A program made the position numbers and the translations under genes. Positions 9,005-17,531 of a stretch of 64,000 nt of DNA are shown in pieces (position 1 is the first letter of the stretch; each line of letters starts with the position of its first letter). The stretch comes from Burkholderiales bacterium Ga0077543 (GTDB lineage: Bacteria > Pseudomonadota > Gammaproteobacteria > Burkholderiales > Burkholderiaceae_C). The stretch spans positions 1 to 64,000 of the forward strand of contig LNET01000017.1 in NCBI GenBank assembly GCA_001464055.1, in the 5' to 3' direction. The notes under the pieces are model-generated. The model ran no database searches, had not been told where the DNA came from, and saw only the letters and a program-made list of their open reading frames with translations.

Positions 9005-10228
9005 TCAGTCTGCCATCCTGGTTGCGGTTGAAGGGGCGGCCACCGCCAGTTGCTGGTCGTACAAGCCCTGATAGGCCGCCACCATGGCCTGCAGGCTGAA
9101 TCGTCGCTCCACTTCGGCGCGGCCGGCCTGGCCCATGGCATCGGCCTGCTGTGGGTTTTGCCAGAGGCGCAACAGCGCCTGCGCCATGGGCTCGGGATCG
9201 GCCGCAGGAACCACGCAGCCGGTGCGGCCATCATCCACCAGTTCGGCATTGCCACCCACGCGCGTCGCCACCACCGGCAAGGCCGAGGCCATCGCTTCCA
9301 GGATGGTATTGGAGATGCCTTCGGCCAGCGAAGGCAGCACGAAACAATTCAGGCCGCGCATGACTTCCGCCACGTCGCCGCGTTCACCCGGCAGCCAGGC
9401 CAGATGCGCGGCACCAGCCTCGGCCAGCACGGCCTGGGCAGCAGCGCGCAAGGGTCCGTCGCCCACCATCACCAGGCGCGCCCGTTCCGCGAACATCGGC
9501 TGCAGCGCCAGCGCCCGCACGAAGGCCCGGGCCAGCAGCGTCTGGTCCTTCACCGCGGCCATGCGGCCAACGGTGCCGATCAGCCAATGCTCGGGGGCGC
9601 GGAACGGGCAGGCCTGGATGGCGGTGGGCCGGGCTGCAGCAGCAGGCTTGAACTTGACGGCGTCGACACCGTTGTAGATCTGGCGCACCCGTTTCGGGTC
9701 GATGCCCACCGGGCCTTCCAGATAGCGCTGCAGGTCGCACGACAGCGCCACGAACCGATGCACGAAGGGTGCGTAAAGCCGTCGCAGCCGCTGGTGCTTG
9801 CGACTGCTGCCATCCAGGTCGTCGACGTCGCGGCCGTGTTCACCGTGAATGCGCACGGGCACCCGGGCCGCCCAGGCGGCAGCCTGCATCTCCAGGGCCG
9901 CCAGGTTGCGCGTGTGCACGATGGCCGGCCGATGCTGGCGCAGCAGGCGCCACAGCGCAGGGTAGGCCTTGGCGCCATGCCCTGGCGGCTTGTGCAGGGC
10001 CACGCATTCGACGTCGGCGTGTTTCAGGCGCTGGCGAAAGTCGGTGACGTCGGTGAGGGCCACGACCATGTGCCTGTAGGCACCGCGCGGCATGTGGTTG
10101 ATGAGGTTGACGACGCCGTTTTCCAAGCCTCCAGTGTCGAAGCGATAGAGCAGGTGCACGACAAGAGGCGGCATCCCGGGCAAAGGCCTTGCCGGGGGAG
10201 GCCGAGGCTCGCCAGCAGCGGCCGCCAT
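9005..10228 (-). CDS. XrtA/PEP-CTERM system glycosyltransferase (Stp2-like)
   Basis: This GT4-like transferase of about 407 residues has a core beginning VVHLLYRFDTGGLENGVVN, a characteristic start for the second sugar transferase of exosortase A loci. The donor domain shows LIGTVGRMAAVKDQ and the E-x7-E motif EGISNTILE. I chose the ATG at 10228, which lies 5 bp after the stop of the dehydrogenase gene; a second ATG at 10174, closer to the conserved core, is a realistic alternative. Upstream frame to 10414 would overlap the dehydrogenase and reads as low-complexity Arg/Gly, so it is rejected. The role is addition of a sugar to the lipid-linked repeat unit at the inner membrane. Confidence 0.83.
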   Translation of the reverse strand: MAAAAGEPRPPPARPLPGMPPLVVHLLYRFDTGGLENGVVNLINHMPRGAYRHMVVALTDVTDFRQRLKHADVECVALHKPPGHGAKAYPALWRLLRQHRPAIVHTRNLAALEMQAAAWAARVPVRIHGEHGRDVDDLDGSSRKHQRLRRLYAPFVHRFVALSCDLQRYLEGPVGIDPKRVRQIYNGVDAVKFKPAAAARPTAIQACPFRAPEHWLIGTVGRMAAVKDQTLLARAFVRALALQPMFAERARLVMVGDGPLRAAAQAVLAEAGAAHLAWLPGERGDVAEVMRGLNCFVLPSLAEGISNTILEAMASALPVVATRVGGNAELVDDGRTGCVVPAADPEPMAQALLRLWQNPQQADAMGQAGRAEVERRFSLQAMVAAYQGLYDQQLAVAAPSTATRMAD

Positions 10229-10233
10229 CGACT

Positions 10234-11514
10234 TCACAGCCGCCAGACGCGGAAGCCTGCAGCCGTCAGCGCTTGGGCGTCGAAGGCCGCCTTGACGTCG
10301 ATGAAGGCGCCACCAGAACGCAGTTTGGATGTCAGCGCCACGAGCCCCAGCGCCGCATACTCCCGGTGCGCCACGGCCGCCACCACGGCGTCGGCCTGTG
10401 GCAGGCTGTCCCAAGGCACCAGCGGCACGCCGTATTCATGCTCGGCTTCAGCGCTCTCGGCCTGTGGGTCGGTCACGTGAACATCGACACCATAGCTCTT
10501 CAGTTCACGGATGATGTCGATGACCTTGCTGTTGCGCAGGTCGCCGCAGTTTTCCTTGAAGGTCAGGCCGAGCACGTTGACTTTGGCGCCCTTGATGCTG
10601 CTGCCGCTGGCAATCATCTGCTTGATGGTCTGCTCGGCGATGAACTTGCCCATGCCGTCGTTGATGCGCCGCCCGGCCAGGATGACCTGTGGGTGGTAGC
10701 CCAGCATCTCGGCCTTGTGCGTCAGGTAGTACGGGTCCACGCCGATGCAGTGCCCACCCACCAGGCCGGGCTTGAACTTCAGGAAGTTCCACTTCGTGCC
10801 CGCGGCTTCCAGCACCTCGCTGGTGTCGATGCCCATCTTGTCGAAGATGATGGCCAGTTCGTTCATCAGCGCGATGTTCAGGTCGCGCTGGGTGTTTTCG
10901 ATGACCTTGGCGGCCTCGGCGGCGCGGATCGAACTGGCGCGATGCACACCGGGCACGATGATCTTCTCGTAGACCGCGGCCACCTTGGCCAGCGTTTCAG
11001 GCGTGTCGCCGCTGACGATCTTCAGGATCTTGGTGAGCGTGTGTTCCTTGTCGCCGGGGTTGATGCGCTCGGGGCTGTAGCCGACGAAGAAACCTTCCTT
11101 CCACTTCATGCCGGACTCGCGTTCCAGCACCGGGATGCACACCTCTTCGGTGGCGCCTGGGTAAACCGTGGACTCGTAGACGACGATGGCACCGCGCTTC
11201 ATGTGCCGACCGACGCTGGTGGAACTGCCGATGAGCGGCCGGAAATCGGGGATGTGGGCGTCGTCCACAGGGGTAGGCACGGCGACGATGATGACGTCGG
11301 CCTCGGCCAGCATGCGCGGGTCGTCGGTATAGACCGCGTGGCGGGCAGCCCGGACTTCGTCGTCGCTGAGTTCACGCGAAGGATCGGTGCCCCGCTGGCA
11401 GGCCGCCACCTTGTGGCAGGCGATGTCGAAGCCGATGGTGCGCATCTGCTTGCCGAACTCCACCACCAGGGGCAGGCCCACGTAGCCCAGGCCGATGACT
11501 GCGAGTGTGTTCAC
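10234..11514 (-). CDS. Nucleotide-sugar dehydrogenase (UDP-HexNAc dehydrogenase type, TviB/WbpA/WbpO-like)
   Basis: The protein has an N-terminal NAD-binding site IGLGYVGLPL at residues 7-16, the middle-domain segments SPERINPGDKEH and AEAAKVIENTQRD, and the catalytic-cysteine motif GGHCIGVDPYYLTHKAE. Together these indicate a four-electron oxidation of a UDP-hexose or UDP-N-acetylhexosamine to the uronic acid. The GVDPYYLTHKA context resembles TviB/WbpO more than UDP-glucose dehydrogenases. I chose the GTG at 11514 (426 aa) because a strong ribosome-binding sequence lies 8 bp upstream and the protein then begins directly at the Rossmann strand. An ATG at 11562 directly after the exosortase stop would add 16 atypical residues. 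It supplies an acidic sugar for the polymer. Confidence 0.86.
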   Translation of the reverse strand: MNTLAVIGLGYVGLPLVVEFGKQMRTIGFDIACHKVAACQRGTDPSRELSDDEVRAARHAVYTDDPRMLAEADVIIVAVPTPVDDAHIPDFRPLIGSSTSVGRHMKRGAIVVYESTVYPGATEEVCIPVLERESGMKWKEGFFVGYSPERINPGDKEHTLTKILKIVSGDTPETLAKVAAVYEKIIVPGVHRASSIRAAEAAKVIENTQRDLNIALMNELAIIFDKMGIDTSEVLEAAGTKWNFLKFKPGLVGGHCIGVDPYYLTHKAEMLGYHPQVILAGRRINDGMGKFIAEQTIKQMIASGSSIKGAKVNVLGLTFKENCGDLRNSKVIDIIRELKSYGVDVHVTDPQAESAEAEHEYGVPLVPWDSLPQADAVVAAVAHREYAALGLVALTSKLRSGGAFIDVKAAFDAQALTAAGFRVWRL

Positions 11515-11522
11515 TTGACTGG

Positions 11523-11530
11523 TTCCTTCC
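11523..11530 (-). promoter_or_regulatory. Ribosome-binding site deciding a GTG start
   Basis: On the minus strand GGAAGGAA lies 8 bp upstream of the GTG at 11514. The alternative ATG at 11562 sits directly after the TGA of the exosortase gene, and I did not identify a comparable Shine-Dalgarno sequence for it. The spacing and strength favour GTG initiation of the dehydrogenase. Confidence 0.6.
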
Positions 11531-11562
11531 AGATTCTTTGAAGTCGTTGCGGCGCGCAGCAT

Positions 11563-13143
11563 TCAACGGCTCGCCTTGGCAGCCTGCAAGGCGGCTTCCA
11601 GCGCCATCATCGTGTCCTGCACGTAGCGCGCCAGCAAGGCATCGGCCTCGGCCGTCTGGCCGTCGCTGGTCATGGGCGTGGACAACAGCAGCACGGCCCC
11701 ATCGTCGCCGCGGCCAAGCAGGCGGTTGAAGGCCAGGCGCAGTTTCGCCCGGGCGTCACTGGTGATCGGCACGCCGTCCACCCAGTACAACTGCCACACG
11801 CGCAGACGGGGTGCCAGGACGGCAGCCGGGTCGTTGGCACCGCGCAGCACCGCAGTGCGCCAGGCCAGCGGCTTTCCAGCGACACCCGGCACGGTGGTGC
11901 TGCCGGTGCTGACCTGGAACCAGATCGCGCCGCTGCCGCTCTCGACGAGGCTGTTGGTGCTGGTGACGAGCTTGCGCGTGGCGCTCTGGTCGCGGTAGTA
12001 GCCTACCCAGACGTTGACCGGGCCCACGTCCATGCCAGGACGGTAGGCGGCTTCAGCCACGGCACTGGCGGTGGTGAAGTTCGGCACCCAGCGGCGAGTG
12101 TCACTGCCCACCGGAACCGCAGTCCAGCCCGCTGTCGCCGCCGGCAAAGCCAGCTTCGGCGTCGTGCCGCTGGGCTGGTCCATCTTCCACAGCAGGCCTT
12201 GGGTGGCCACCAGAAGCGCCACCCCGCCAGCGGCAACGCGCCACGCTGCCGCTGGCGGCGCACTGCCCCAGGCCGGCACCCAGGGCGGGGGCAGGCCGCT
12301 TTCCGGGTCGGTCCAGCGTGCACCTGCCATGAACATCGCACCGATGACGATGCCGAAGAACACCCAGCCGTAGATGAGGTGGTCGACCCCGGCCGCGATC
12401 TCGTTGTTCGACAGATGGCCCAACATCACGATGATGTAGGCACGAAGCCAGTTGGCCACGATCGGCACGAGCACCGAGATGCCCATGAAGACCAGCCGCT
12501 TGCCCGCACCGTTGTAGTTCAGGTAGGCAAACAGGGTGCCCACCATGAAGCTGGCGATGAGGTAACGAACGCCGCTGCAGGCCTCGACCACCGACCAGCT
12601 GCCCGATGGGATGATGAACTGCAGGCCTTCGCGATACACCGGCAAGCCGCTGGCCTGCAGCGCAGCCACGGTGAAGTCGGCCGTGTGCTCCATCATCACC
12701 GGCACCAGGAATTCGCCGAAAGGCACCGCGAAGAAGAGGAACAGCAGCGGGAAGGTGAGCTCGCGCGCCACCGCCCATCCGTAAACGGCGGGGACCGACA
12801 AGACGATCAGGCTGACCAGGGCCACCTGCATGGCGGCGTTGACGCTGGCCAAAGCCCCCAGCAGCCAAAGCGCACAGGCTGCTGCCAATGACAGCAGAAG
12901 CCAGGGCACGGGCCGCGACGGCAGCAAGGCCAGGCGTTCACGACGCCGCCAGATCAACCACAAGGAAATCGGCGGTACCAGGAAGCAGTGGGTGAAGGTC
13001 TCTGAACGCAGCCAGATGTCGACCATCGCGGCCGCGGTGTCGCGGAACAGCAGCAGCAGGGCCACGATGACCAGCACCCCGGGGGCCAATTGCGACCAGG
13101 CGATGACGCTGCCGCCAGCAGGAGGGGGTGCCGTGGTGCTCAT
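11563..13143 (-). CDS. xrtA: Exosortase A fused to an EpsI domain
   Basis: This is a 526-residue polytopic inner-membrane protein. Residues 1-275 form the exosortase, a cysteine transpeptidase-like sorting enzyme for PEP-CTERM proteins. The three conserved residues are visible: Cys189 in VVEACSGVRYL, Arg234 in NWLRAY and His255 in HLIYGW. About eight hydrophobic segments surround them. After a further membrane segment (about 302-318), residues 325-526 match an EpsI-type periplasmic domain (VWVGYYRDQ, WYRVS-like positions), which occurs either fused to or beside exosortases. It probably cuts the PEP-CTERM tail of substrates such as the 35095-35712 product. It lies 4 bp from the upstream glycosyltransferase gene. 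Confidence 0.93.
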   Translation of the reverse strand: MSTTAPPPAGGSVIAWSQLAPGVLVIVALLLLFRDTAAAMVDIWLRSETFTHCFLVPPISLWLIWRRRERLALLPSRPVPWLLLSLAAACALWLLGALASVNAAMQVALVSLIVLSVPAVYGWAVARELTFPLLFLFFAVPFGEFLVPVMMEHTADFTVAALQASGLPVYREGLQFIIPSGSWSVVEACSGVRYLIASFMVGTLFAYLNYNGAGKRLVFMGISVLVPIVANWLRAYIIVMLGHLSNNEIAAGVDHLIYGWVFFGIVIGAMFMAGARWTDPESGLPPPWVPAWGSAPPAAAWRVAAGGVALLVATQGLLWKMDQPSGTTPKLALPAATAGWTAVPVGSDTRRWVPNFTTASAVAEAAYRPGMDVGPVNVWVGYYRDQSATRKLVTSTNSLVESGSGAIWFQVSTGSTTVPGVAGKPLAWRTAVLRGANDPAAVLAPRLRVWQLYWVDGVPITSDARAKLRLAFNRLLGRGDDGAVLLLSTPMTSDGQTAEADALLARYVQDTMMALEAALQAAKASR

Positions 13144-13147
13144 GGTT

Positions 13148-14362
13148 TCAGGCCGCCTGGCGCGGCGCGCCCAGCGCCGCCAGATGCGCGTCCAGCGCCG
13201 CCAGCTGCCCGTCCCAGCCGTAGGCCTGCTCCACCTGCAGGCGCCCGGCCTGGCCCAGCGCCTGGGCCTGTGCGGGATGGCTCAGCAGCGTGCTCAGCGC
13301 GTGCACGTACTCGCTGGGGGCGTCGGCCGACAGCAGGTGGCGGCCGGGTGTGGCGTCGATGGCCTCGGTGCAGACCGAAGCTGCAACCACCGGGCGCGCC
13401 ATGGCCATGGCTTCGAGCACCTTGTTCTGGATGCCGCGCGCCAGGCGCAGCGGCGCGACCACCGCCGCAGCGTGCTGCAGGTAGGGCCGCACATCGGGCA
13501 CCGTGCCGCTGACGCTGACTGCATCGCCGGCCAGCGCCCGCACGGCTGGTGCCGGGTTGCGGCCGACGATGTGGAAGCGCAGCGCGGGCCAGCGCTGACG
13601 CAGTGCCGGAAGCATCTCGGCCACGAACCAGCAGACGGCGTCGATGTTCGGCCAGTAGTCCATCGCCCCGGTGAAGACCAGGGGCAGTTCGTCGAACCCA
13701 AAAGGCGAGGCCCGCCCTGGATCGGGCGCGAAGTAGTCGAAGTCCACGCCGTTGCAGATGGGTGCCACGCGCGCTGCACTCTCAGGGGCCAGACCTCGGA
13801 AAAGTTCGGTTTCCTTCTCGGTGGCGAAGAAACTGTAGCGCGCCTGCGCGGCCACGCTGCGCTCGTAACTCAGCAGCTGGACACCCTCACGCCGATACAG
13901 CCAGGACATCGGCCAGCGGTGGTTGCCAGCGTAGTCGGTCCACTTCGCCGAGTCGACATCGACGAAGTCGACCCAAACCGGCACGTTCAGGTCCTGGGCA
14001 TATTGCGCCATGGAGGAAGAGAACACCAGCACCCCGTCGATCTTGCCGCTGGCGCGCAGGCGCCGGACCCAGGCGTCGAGTGCGGCGTCGCGGTAGTAGG
14101 CCAGCGTCAGGGGTTCGTTGCGCAACAGGCCGCTCAGGCTGCCCAGCCGCGCGCGGCGCGGGTGCAGGCGGCTGGCATGCACGCTGGCGCAGAGCGTGCG
14201 CACGGTGGGCAGGTGCTGCTCGTCGTCGGGGTCGTCGATGAAGGTGCCCAGGTGGACATGGTGGCGCGTGGCCAGGTGCTTGAGCAGATGGCAGCTGCGC
14301 ACCTTGTCGCCCTTGTTAGGCGGGTAGGGCAACCTGTGGACGAGGAACAGAAGTTCGGCCAT
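13148..14362 (-). CDS. XrtA/PEP-CTERM system sugar transferase (Stp1-like)
   Basis: The 404-residue protein begins ELLFLVHRLPYPPNKGDKVR, a hallmark of the first sugar transferase family of exosortase A loci. It has a GT-B donor domain with PLVFTGAMDYWPN and the segment RLARGIQNKVLEAMAMARPVV at the position of the GT4 donor-binding glutamate. It is cytosolic or peripheral to the inner membrane. The gene lies 6 bp after the FemAB-like gene and 4 bp before the exosortase gene. The role is adding a sugar to the exopolysaccharide repeat unit; donor and acceptor are unknown. Confidence 0.87.
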   Translation of the reverse strand: MAELLFLVHRLPYPPNKGDKVRSCHLLKHLATRHHVHLGTFIDDPDDEQHLPTVRTLCASVHASRLHPRRARLGSLSGLLRNEPLTLAYYRDAALDAWVRRLRASGKIDGVLVFSSSMAQYAQDLNVPVWVDFVDVDSAKWTDYAGNHRWPMSWLYRREGVQLLSYERSVAAQARYSFFATEKETELFRGLAPESAARVAPICNGVDFDYFAPDPGRASPFGFDELPLVFTGAMDYWPNIDAVCWFVAEMLPALRQRWPALRFHIVGRNPAPAVRALAGDAVSVSGTVPDVRPYLQHAAAVVAPLRLARGIQNKVLEAMAMARPVVAASVCTEAIDATPGRHLLSADAPSEYVHALSTLLSHPAQAQALGQAGRLQVEQAYGWDGQLAALDAHLAALGAPRQAA

Positions 14363-14368
14363 GTGCCT

Positions 14369-15406
14369 TCAGCCCAGGCTGCGAACGATGAACGGACCCA
14401 GCCAGTTGGCCACGCCGATGGGCAGGCGACGCCAGGCTTCGATCATCAGCCTGTACTTCGCGTTGCTGGGGTTGTTCTGCGGCACGGCGTCGCGCTTGTA
14501 CAGGCAATACTCGTAGTGCAGGGGCTGGGGCTCGAAGCCCCAGTTCTTCTTGAAGTCGAACGAACCCGTGCCCTGCTTGCTGCGGCCGTAGTCGAAGACC
14601 TTGAGCCCGCGGGCGCAGGCGCGACGCATCAATTCCCAGTACTTGAAGTCGTTGGCGGCCAGGTTGCGCGCTGCTTCGGCGTCGCCGGCGTAGTAGGGCA
14701 GCACCTCGTCGCGGAAATAGAAGCTCATCACGCCCGACAGCGGCTGGCCGTCGGGCCCGGTGACGACCATGACCTCGCAGTCGGGCCCGAAAACCCGCAG
14801 CAATGCGTCGAAATAGCGCCTGGGCATCGCTGGCGTGCCATGGCGGTGCACGTTGTCGGCATACAGCTGGAAGAAGCGGGCAGCGTCGGCGTCGATGTGG
14901 CTGTGCAGGCCGTTCTTGATGCCCTTGCGCACCATCGCGCGCTGCTTGCGCGGGATGGCCAGCAGGTTGGCCTCCTCGTCGGGCAGGATGGCCTTGCGGA
15001 AGGTGACGTACAGGTCCTGCGCCGGCCAGTCGGCATGGCGGCGCTGGACGTTGCGCATCTCCAGATGCTGCACGCCCAGTCGTCGCGCGATGCGCTGCGC
15101 CTCGGCTTCCAGCAGCGCAGCGCTTTCGGGGTCGGTGGCGGCCACGCCGCCGTAAGCGGCGAACGGCATCGCCGTAAGGGCATGGCCGAACAGCAGGCTC
15201 TTCACCTCGGCCAGAGGCAACACGCCGGTGATGTGTCCGCCCTCACTGGCATACAGGAAGTGGGTGTCGTGATGGAACACATCGCGCAACAGGCCCTGCC
15301 AGGCTGCACGGTGGAAGAAAGTTGCTGCGGGACAGGCCAGCACGAATGCATCCCACGCGGCGGCGGCGTGGGCGTCGCCGGGGGCCAGACGCTGTAGGGT
15401 GGGCAT
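14369..15406 (-). CDS. FemAB-like acyltransferase, XrtA/PEP-CTERM associated
   Basis: The 345-residue protein has two GNAT-like halves as in FemAB/peptidoglycan-bridge aminoacyltransferases. The N-terminal half contains TFFHRAAWQGLLRDVF and LEMRNV. The C-terminal half contains LSGVMSFYFRDEVLPYYAGD and a YWELMRRACARGLKVFDYGRS segment typical of the FemAB family found in exosortase A clusters. It is cytosolic. Known FemAB enzymes transfer aminoacyl groups from tRNA; in the EPS context it could decorate a sugar with an amino acid or other acyl group (inference). It lies between the deacetylase and Stp1 genes with short gaps. Confidence 0.87.
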   Translation of the reverse strand: MPTLQRLAPGDAHAAAAWDAFVLACPAATFFHRAAWQGLLRDVFHHDTHFLYASEGGHITGVLPLAEVKSLLFGHALTAMPFAAYGGVAATDPESAALLEAEAQRIARRLGVQHLEMRNVQRRHADWPAQDLYVTFRKAILPDEEANLLAIPRKQRAMVRKGIKNGLHSHIDADAARFFQLYADNVHRHGTPAMPRRYFDALLRVFGPDCEVMVVTGPDGQPLSGVMSFYFRDEVLPYYAGDAEAARNLAANDFKYWELMRRACARGLKVFDYGRSKQGTGSFDFKKNWGFEPQPLHYEYCLYKRDAVPQNNPSNAKYRLMIEAWRRLPIGVANWLGPFIVRSLG

Positions 15407-15416
15407 GGCAGATGTC

Positions 15417-16280
15417 CTAGACCTGCGCCTTGGCGCTGTCCAGGAAGATCTGGTCCATCCGGCCCCAGCGGAAGTCGCCCAGCAACTTGCGCAGACGACC
15501 TTCCATGCGCGGAATGTTCACGTAATGGCGAAAGCGCGTCTTCGCGTCGATGCCGGCCACCCGCGGCTGCCCGGCGTCGATTTCCCAGGGGTGGAAATAG
15601 AAGATCGCCGATTGCCTGTCGTCACGGTTGACGGTGTCGATCATCCAGCGACTCAGCGCATAGGGCAGCAGCCGGAAATAGCCGCCGCCGCTGGATGGAA
15701 GGTTGCGGTTCAGCAGGCGCAGGGTCGTGACCGGCACTTCGAGCAGGCCCGAACCGATGCTGCCCACGCGGTAGGCAAAGCGCGGCGAATCGGGCATGCC
15801 GTAGTGGTCGTGCCGGATCGGGTAGATGCTGCTGCTGTAGCGATGGCCGGTTCTGGCCAGCACGTCGAAGGCCCAGAGGTTGCCGGTACCGATCGAGAAG
15901 CTGGGCGCCCGGTAGCCCAGCACGGCCCGGCCCGACAGGTCTTCGAGCAGACCCTTGGCGCGCGTGATGTCGGCGGTGAAGGCCGCTTCGCTCAGGTCGC
16001 TGGCGCGCTCGTGGCCGTAGCCATGGCTGGCCAGTTCGTGGCCTTCGTCGACGATGCGGCGGACCAGCTGCGGATAGCGTTCGGCAATCCACCCCAGGGT
16101 GAAGAAGGTGGCGTGCACCTGGCGTTCGGCAAGCAGGTCGAGGATGCGCCCGACGTTGCGTTCGACACGGCACTCGCGCGCGTCCCATTCATCGCGACGG
16201 ATATAGGGTGCAAACGCCGAGACCTGGAAGTAGTCCTCGACGTCGATCGTCAGCGCGTTGGTGATCATGGGAGCGAGCAT
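15417..16280 (-). CDS. XrtA system polysaccharide deacetylase
   Basis: This 287-residue deacetylase contains NALTIDVEDYFQVSAF near the N-terminus (conserved aspartates of the NodB domain) and ELASHGYGHE (about residues 95-104) giving the H-x3-H metal site. RAPSFSIG and the tryptophan-containing FYFHPWEID near the C-terminus complete the exosortase-type deacetylase pattern. The ATG at 16280 is used; an in-frame ATG at 16268 would start right before ITNALTIDV and is about as likely, as neither has a strong ribosome-binding site. No signal peptide is seen. It probably removes N-acetyl groups from a lipid-linked or polymeric sugar. Confidence 0.87.
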   Translation of the reverse strand: MLAPMITNALTIDVEDYFQVSAFAPYIRRDEWDARECRVERNVGRILDLLAERQVHATFFTLGWIAERYPQLVRRIVDEGHELASHGYGHERASDLSEAAFTADITRAKGLLEDLSGRAVLGYRAPSFSIGTGNLWAFDVLARTGHRYSSSIYPIRHDHYGMPDSPRFAYRVGSIGSGLLEVPVTTLRLLNRNLPSSGGGYFRLLPYALSRWMIDTVNRDDRQSAIFYFHPWEIDAGQPRVAGIDAKTRFRHYVNIPRMEGRLRKLLGDFRWGRMDQIFLDSAKAQV

Positions 16281-16341
16281 GGCGTGCTGCGTCCTCAGGC
16301 GGCAGGGCCGAAGCAGGCGTAGGCGTGGCAGAAAATGGACA

Positions 16342-17529
16342 TCACTTGACCGGCGCCTCGGGCGGGCGCGGCTCGGTCTTAGGCTCGGCCCGTGCTTCCA
16401 GCATGGGATCGATTCTGATGTCCGGTTTTTTCACCGCGTTGACCAGCTTCTGCAGGGTGGCCAGGGTCTGCAGGTTGATGCGTTCCAGGCGCAGCAGGCT
16501 GCGCTCCAGGCGTTGCAGCTGGTCGCCACGCTGGTCGGCCGTCAGGCTGGCCAGTTGGCGGCTCAGGCCTTCGGCTTCCTCAGGGTCCAGCCGCAGCTTG
16601 CCGACGTCGACGTCCAGCGCCGCGCCAGCCAGGCCGCCGGGCATGGTGGGCTCGTTGTGGCCGATGTGCGCAGCACTGCCATGGCTCGTCACCGGGCCAC
16701 GTTGCGGCACGGCGGCTTCCTGTTCGAATTCCTGAACGACTTCGGCCACGTCTGCGCCAGTGAGATGGGTCTTGCCTCCCAGGAAACCGGCCAGCAGCAC
16801 GCGGTCGCAAACGGCATTGATGCGGCGCGGTATGCCCTGGCTGGCTCGATAGATGCCTTCGAACGCGGCGGCGTCGAATTGCGGCTTGCCGCTGGCACCG
16901 GCGCCGGCGCACTTCAACCGGTGCTCGATGTAGCCCCGGGTCTCGTCGGAGTCGAGAGGGCCGATGTGGCAGGTGGCCGCCACGCGCTGGCGGAACTGCT
17001 CCATCTCAGGCCGCTGAAGAATCTCGCGGAACTCGGGTTGACCGACCAGGAAACTTTGCAGCAGGGCCTGATTGCCAAACTGGAAGTTGCTGAGCATGCG
17101 CAGTTCCTCCACCGCGCGCGGAGTCAGGTTCTGCGCCTCGTCCACCACCAGCAGGCAGCGCTTGCCCTTGCTCGTCTGGCTGATGAGGAAGGCTTCCAGC
17201 GTGATCAGCAGTTCGCTCTTGGGCACGTCCTTGACGCGAAAGCCGAAGGCTGCACCGACCATGCGCAGCGTGTCCTCGGCTCCCAGTTGCGTCGTCACCA
17301 GGTGCCCGGTGATGACGTTGCTGCCGTTCAGGCCTTCGATCAGGCTGCGCAGCACCATCGTCTTGCCGGCGCCGATCTCGCCGGTGATGACGATGAAGCC
17401 TTCGTTGCGCGAGACACCGTATTCCAGGTACGCCTTGGCACGCCGGTGCTGCTTGCTGGCGAAGTAGAAATTCGGGTCGGGGTTGAGCTGGAACGGCTTG
17501 CTCGTGAGCCCGTAGAAGGCTTCGTACAT
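16342..17529 (-). CDS. XrtA/PEP-CTERM associated AAA ATPase
   Basis: The frame is open to 18354, but the ATG at 17529 gives the family N-terminus MYEAFYGLTSKPFQLNPDP and lies 2 bp after the stop of the preceding gene. The 395-residue protein has a Walker A motif GEIGAGKT (50-57), Walker B LLVVDEAQNL (about 121-130) and the arginine-containing QGIPRRINAVCDR sensor region. This is an ExeA/GspA-like general-secretion ATPase fold. The C-terminal 100 residues are predicted helical and lack the membrane/PG-binding part of ExeA. It probably supports assembly or export of the polysaccharide complex at the inner membrane (inference). Confidence 0.87.
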   Translation of the reverse strand: MYEAFYGLTSKPFQLNPDPNFYFASKQHRRAKAYLEYGVSRNEGFIVITGEIGAGKTMVLRSLIEGLNGSNVITGHLVTTQLGAEDTLRMVGAAFGFRVKDVPKSELLITLEAFLISQTSKGKRCLLVVDEAQNLTPRAVEELRMLSNFQFGNQALLQSFLVGQPEFREILQRPEMEQFRQRVAATCHIGPLDSDETRGYIEHRLKCAGAGASGKPQFDAAAFEGIYRASQGIPRRINAVCDRVLLAGFLGGKTHLTGADVAEVVQEFEQEAAVPQRGPVTSHGSAAHIGHNEPTMPGGLAGAALDVDVGKLRLDPEEAEGLSRQLASLTADQRGDQLQRLERSLLRLERINLQTLATLQKLVNAVKKPDIRIDPMLEARAEPKTEPRPPEAPVK

Positions 17530-17531
17530 CG

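Noticed and set aside
10229..10414. Upstream extension of the Stp2-like gene
   Set aside because: It overlaps the end of the dehydrogenase gene and is Arg/Gly low-complexity sequence.
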